Positions 5,637 to 8,177 of a DNA stretch of 8,177 bases are shown piece by piece. The notes beneath the pieces were generated by a model that ran no database searches, was not told the DNA's origin, and saw nothing but the letters and a program-made list of their open reading frames with translations. The stretch lies in NCBI GenBank assembly GCA_964423615.1, contig CAYRFQ010000177.1, forward strand, positions 1-8,177. The letters are read 5' to 3'. Source of the DNA: CAYRFQ01 sp964423615. Its GTDB lineage: Bacteria > Planctomycetota > Planctomycetia > Gemmatales > Gemmataceae. The first letter of the stretch is position 1. Each line of letters begins with the position of its first letter. A program made the position numbers and the translations under genes.

Positions 5637-6491
5637 TTACCTCATTTGAGCATTGGAAGCTGTTTGAGACTCGGGGGAAGGGTGATCATTCTGATAGTCA
5701 GAGAGTATCGCTGGGGCTTCCTTTCCAATGATGAAAAGCCCCATGACGACGAGAAAAACCGCGAATCCTTTCTTGAGCGATTGCTGATTCACACGGGAGC
5801 CAATGAGATTTCCAGCAATACTCCCAAGAACTCCTAACAGCACAAAGGCCCCGACAGTCCACCAATCAACGACCAGATTTACGGAATCGAGGACCTCCAA
5901 ATATTTGAAGAATCCGCTGAAGGACTTTAAGGCGATGATGACCAGACTCGTTCCCACCGCCGTTCGCATGGGCAAACCACCCAACACAACCAGCGCCGGG
6001 ACTATTAAAAATCCGCCGCCGACTCCGACCAGTCCAGTAATCACACCGACCGCCAAACCTTCTAGAATGATCTTCCAAATCGCATGATGTTTGGAGTTGT
6101 GGTCCTCACCCGTTTCGTTCTGGCTCGTTTCGTCTGGTGCTTTGTGTTGGCGAAACATCATCCAAGCGGCGACCAGCATAATCGTGCCGAAAAGTGTTAA
6201 CTGCACAGACCCGGGAACCAACTTGGCGAGCCAGGCACCCAAATATGTCCCTGCCATCCCCGGCAACCCAAAGAAAAGGACGCTACGCCAGTCAATCAGA
6301 CGCACGCGAGCAAACGGCAGAGCCGCCAGAAGGGCAATCCCACCAACTATCCCCAACGATTCGGCGATAGCCACTTTGTCATGGTGACCGAGCAGGTATA
6401 CGAGGACCGGAACTGTGAGGATCGAGCCACCTGATCCAAACAGGCCCAGGCTCAATCCAATGACCAATCCCCCCAGAATGAGGAAGTGCAT
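5637..6491 (-). CDS. TauE/SafE-family membrane exporter
   Basis: Integral membrane protein of 284 residues from the ATG at 6491, the usual size for TauE/SafE permeases. It shows the family's two-fold repeat: LGLFGSGGSILTVPVLVYLL in the first half and GLVGVGGGFLIVPALVVLGG in the second, separated by a polar, His/Asp/Glu-rich loop (DETSQNETGEDHNSKHH). About seven or eight hydrophobic segments are visible. The family includes exporters of sulfite and other organosulfur anions; with SQR four bases downstream, export of sulfite or a related product of sulfide oxidation is the best inference, but the substrate cannot be read from sequence. A longer frame from 6611 is rejected, as it would run through the terminator at 6572-6605 and add a non-membrane leader. 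AGGGG at 6497-6501 lies five bases upstream of the chosen start. Confidence 0.9.
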   Translation of the reverse strand: MHFLILGGLVIGLSLGLFGSGGSILTVPVLVYLLGHHDKVAIAESLGIVGGIALLAALPFARVRLIDWRSVLFFGLPGMAGTYLGAWLAKLVPGSVQLTLFGTIMLVAAWMMFRQHKAPDETSQNETGEDHNSKHHAIWKIILEGLAVGVITGLVGVGGGFLIVPALVVLGGLPMRTAVGTSLVIIALKSFSGFFKYLEVLDSVNLVVDWWTVGAFVLLGVLGSIAGNLIGSRVNQQSLKKGFAVFLVVMGLFIIGKEAPAILSDYQNDHPSPESQTASNAQMR

Positions 6492-6496
6492 AGCCA

Positions 6497-6501
6497 CCCC
6501 T
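6497..6501 (-). promoter_or_regulatory. ribosome-binding site that fixes the start at 6491
   Basis: AGGGG on the minus strand lies five bases upstream of the ATG at 6491, the codon after which the first membrane segment begins. Together with the terminator just upstream it excludes the longer frame. Confidence 0.7.
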
Positions 6502-6526
6502 AACAAGTGTGTAGAGATTGCTTGTT
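6502..6526. promoter_or_regulatory. inverted repeat in the promoter region of the exporter-SQR operon
   Basis: AACAAG at 6502-6507 is mirrored by CTTGTT at 6521-6526 with a 13-base spacer, directly upstream of the exporter's ribosome-binding site and downstream of the porin terminator. The operon promoter must lie in this short interval, so it could be an operator. No convincing -35/-10 pair is visible, and the arms are short. Confidence 0.25.
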
Positions 6527-6571
6527 CGTGGACGCTTGTAATTCTTGATCCGTGAGAAAGAAGGAAGTTAC

Positions 6572-6605
6572 AAAAAAATCCCAGGGGGGTCTCCCGCTGG
6601 GATTT
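6572..6605 (-). terminator. intrinsic terminator after the porin gene
   Basis: On the minus strand AAATCCCAG pairs with CTGGGATTT around a 12-base loop, and the second arm runs into a row of seven T residues (complement of 6572-6578). This is a strong rho-independent terminator about 105 bases past the porin stop. It separates the porin transcript from the exporter-SQR operon. Confidence 0.9.
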
Positions 6606-6711
6606 CGTCAAGGTTGGAGATTATGGACGAACGAAGGTGTTGACGCAGGGAGAACCTGCTTGTTCATCTCGCCAAGTATTGCAAGCTTAGTCCAGATTCT
6701 GGGTCCGGAAA

Positions 6712-8177
6712 CTAAAAATAGAACTGCAACTGTGTTCGAAACAACCAGCCCTCATCGCCAGCGAGGACATTCAAAGTGCGGTCCGTCAACGGCGCTCCGT
6801 CTAAATGGGTGGCATCAAACACAATTTTGAGATTCTCTCCGCGGATGTACCATGCCATCCCAGCCGCATATTCGTTCGCACTTTGAGCAACCGCTCCGAG
6901 GGTGCTGGAATTCCCCATGACATGAGACCAACGCCCCATGATTTCGATCGTCTGGGGAATCACGAAGTAACTAGTCTGGATCAAAAAGCCGTGATCGAAG
7001 AGGTCTCTCACTTGATCCGGCCGAAAGTTAGAGAGTGTTCGGAAATAGTATTCTGTGTAGAAACTGAGACCACGATACTTGAAATTCGCATCGATCGAAT
7101 AGAGTGCCGCGTTGTAATTCGTCACTTCGGGAGGCAAAATGCTGGCAAGCCTGTCTCCACTATCGATGGTGAAGAAGTTGTTGAATTCTCTGGTTCCATC
7201 ATCGTCAACGTGGGTGAAGGCGAATCCAAAACCAGTCCGCACCGCAGGGGAAAAATGATAACTGTAATCGGGCTCTCCATCTTTACCCCATTCTCCCACC
7301 AAGTCGGAAAATACTCGACCAGAGACCGCTAAGTTGTCATCCAATTCACCCGCGCGCCCCGGCAGAAATGCTCCTGTTCGGAAACCATTGAATACTGCCA
7401 ACCGCCAACGAACCGGAATAGCGAAAGGATCGACACGCCCGTACAATCCTACCCCGAGACTACGATTGATATCGAACAACACACTCGCAACGGATCGGTC
7501 TGTGAAGGAGAGCTTGCGTCCGGATTCGGCTCGAGTGCGATTGAAGGGCATTTTCCATTTACCAGCTTTCAGCCCAAAATACCCGGACTCCCAGCCCCAA
7601 ATCTCCTGTCCAAGATCCCAGGCAAAAAAGTAATCAAGGAAGTCAGCCCTTGCTTGTCCATCACTGTCTCCGTCAATTTGGATAAAGTACTTTAGAGGTT
7701 TCGAGAGGACGTACCCACTAAAGATTAAACGGAGGCGTTCGAATTCGACAGTGTTTTCGTTGGGGTTGTCATTCGTTGGGTTAATATACGCGTGCCGAAG
7801 TTGAAACCAACTATTGATTCGCAATCGGTATGATTGTTCCCACCCAAACTTATCTTTGGTCGAACTCTGGATGAAGAAACCGTCTTTGTATCCGTACTTC
7901 AGAGTTGTCTGGTCTTCATCTTTGTCTCTCTTCTTGTCCTTGGTCTTTTTCGAGGTCTCCTTAGTTGTTTTGTTTTCCTTTGTTTTCTTTGAATCTTCGG
8001 GGGATGTAGCTTGCGGTTTCCCGTTCTCTTTGTTCTTTTCTTGTTGTTGCAGTTTGTTTTCTTTTCCACTTTCCCGTTGTGCGTCCACAAACACACTGGT
8101 TTGATAAGAATCTACACCAAACGAAGTAACCATTCGGTAAAGCCGTGGGCGCACAGATGCGAAGAGGTTTTCAAAAC
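6712..8177 (-). CDS. OprO/OprP-like porin, 5' end probably beyond the window
   Basis: Outer-membrane beta-barrel of the phosphate-selective porin (OprO/OprP) type. From the GTG at 8154 it would be 480 residues. Family-like parts: KDGFFIQSS at 90-98; RLRLIFSGYVLSKPLKYFIQ at 140-159; LKAGKWKMPFNRTRAESGRK at 195-214, followed by LSFTDRSV, FDINR and SLGVGLYG; the end ...TQLQFYF finishes in Phe, as outer-membrane proteins do for barrel insertion. It should let small anions through the outer membrane; the substrate is unknown. Residues 31-82 are a highly charged low-complexity linker with 16 lysines. Neither the GTG at 8154 nor the ATG at 8133 has a ribosome-binding site or a hydrophobic signal peptide after it, and the frame is open to 8177, so the true start and signal peptide probably lie outside, or a frameshift separates them. 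It is followed by a terminator, so the link to the sulfide operon is only proximity. Confidence 0.85.
   Translation of the reverse strand, partial: FENLFASVRPRLYRMVTSFGVDSYQTSVFVDAQRESGKENKLQQQEKNKENGKPQATSPEDSKKTKENKTTKETSKKTKDKKRDKDEDQTTLKYGYKDGFFIQSSTKDKFGWEQSYRLRINSWFQLRHAYINPTNDNPNENTVEFERLRLIFSGYVLSKPLKYFIQIDGDSDGQARADFLDYFFAWDLGQEIWGWESGYFGLKAGKWKMPFNRTRAESGRKLSFTDRSVASVLFDINRSLGVGLYGRVDPFAIPVRWRLAVFNGFRTGAFLPGRAGELDDNLAVSGRVFSDLVGEWGKDGEPDYSYHFSPAVRTGFGFAFTHVDDDGTREFNNFFTIDSGDRLASILPPEVTNYNAALYSIDANFKYRGLSFYTEYYFRTLSNFRPDQVRDLFDHGFLIQTSYFVIPQTIEIMGRWSHVMGNSSTLGAVAQSANEYAAGMAWYIRGENLKIVFDATHLDGAPLTDRTLNVLAGDEGWLFRTQLQFYF

Noticed and set aside
6492..6611. Upstream extension of the exporter frame by 40 codons
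   Set aside because: It would be translated across the porin terminator, adds a non-membrane leader unlike the family, and lacks a ribosome-binding site, while the ATG at 6491 has one.

Overview
The window looks like a piece of a Planctomycetota chromosome (moderate confidence). The main reasons are an ECF sigma factor of the planctomycete type (motif DAFQATFLVLARKA, long C-terminal extension with hydrophobic segments), several short secreted proteins of uncharacterised kind, a phosphate-selective-type porin, and short GC-rich tandem intergenic repeats. Every convincing gene lies on the minus strand, so the genes are read here from the right end to the left.

Right to left: (1) 6712-8177, an OprO/OprP-like outer-membrane porin with a Lys-rich N-terminal linker. 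Its reading frame stays open to the window edge, so its 5' end is probably missing. A strong intrinsic terminator follows at 6572-6605. (2) 5637-6491, a TauE/SafE-family membrane exporter, then after 4 bp (3) 4436-5632, a type II sulfide:quinone oxidoreductase very like mitochondrial SQOR, then (4) 3787-4386, an exported Tll0287-like (DUF3365) c-type heme protein. (5) After a 185-bp gap with operator-like repeats come two exported proteins of unknown function: 3077-3601 (a two-fold internally repeated protein with equivalent histidines) and 2058-3029 (a Lys-rich helical protein). (6) 1715-2057 has no gene but holds a 99-bp TA-flanked inverted-repeat element resembling a MITE. (7) 1490-1714 encodes a small FeoB-associated-type Cys-rich membrane protein, followed by a good intrinsic terminator at 1353-1392. 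(8) 206-1186 is the ECF sigma factor. The window ends in a 21-bp tandem repeat at 1-63.

The centre of interest is the block 2058-6491. SQR oxidises sulfide and passes electrons to quinone, and the TauE/SafE protein is a plausible exporter of a sulfur anion such as sulfite. The heme protein and the two unknown exported proteins could be the extracytoplasmic electron-transfer, sensing or sulfur-handling part. No persulfide dioxygenase, rhodanese or ArsR-type sulfide repressor is visible, so the fate of the sulfane sulfur is not explained by this window. The functional link to genes 5 and 6 rests on order and strand only.
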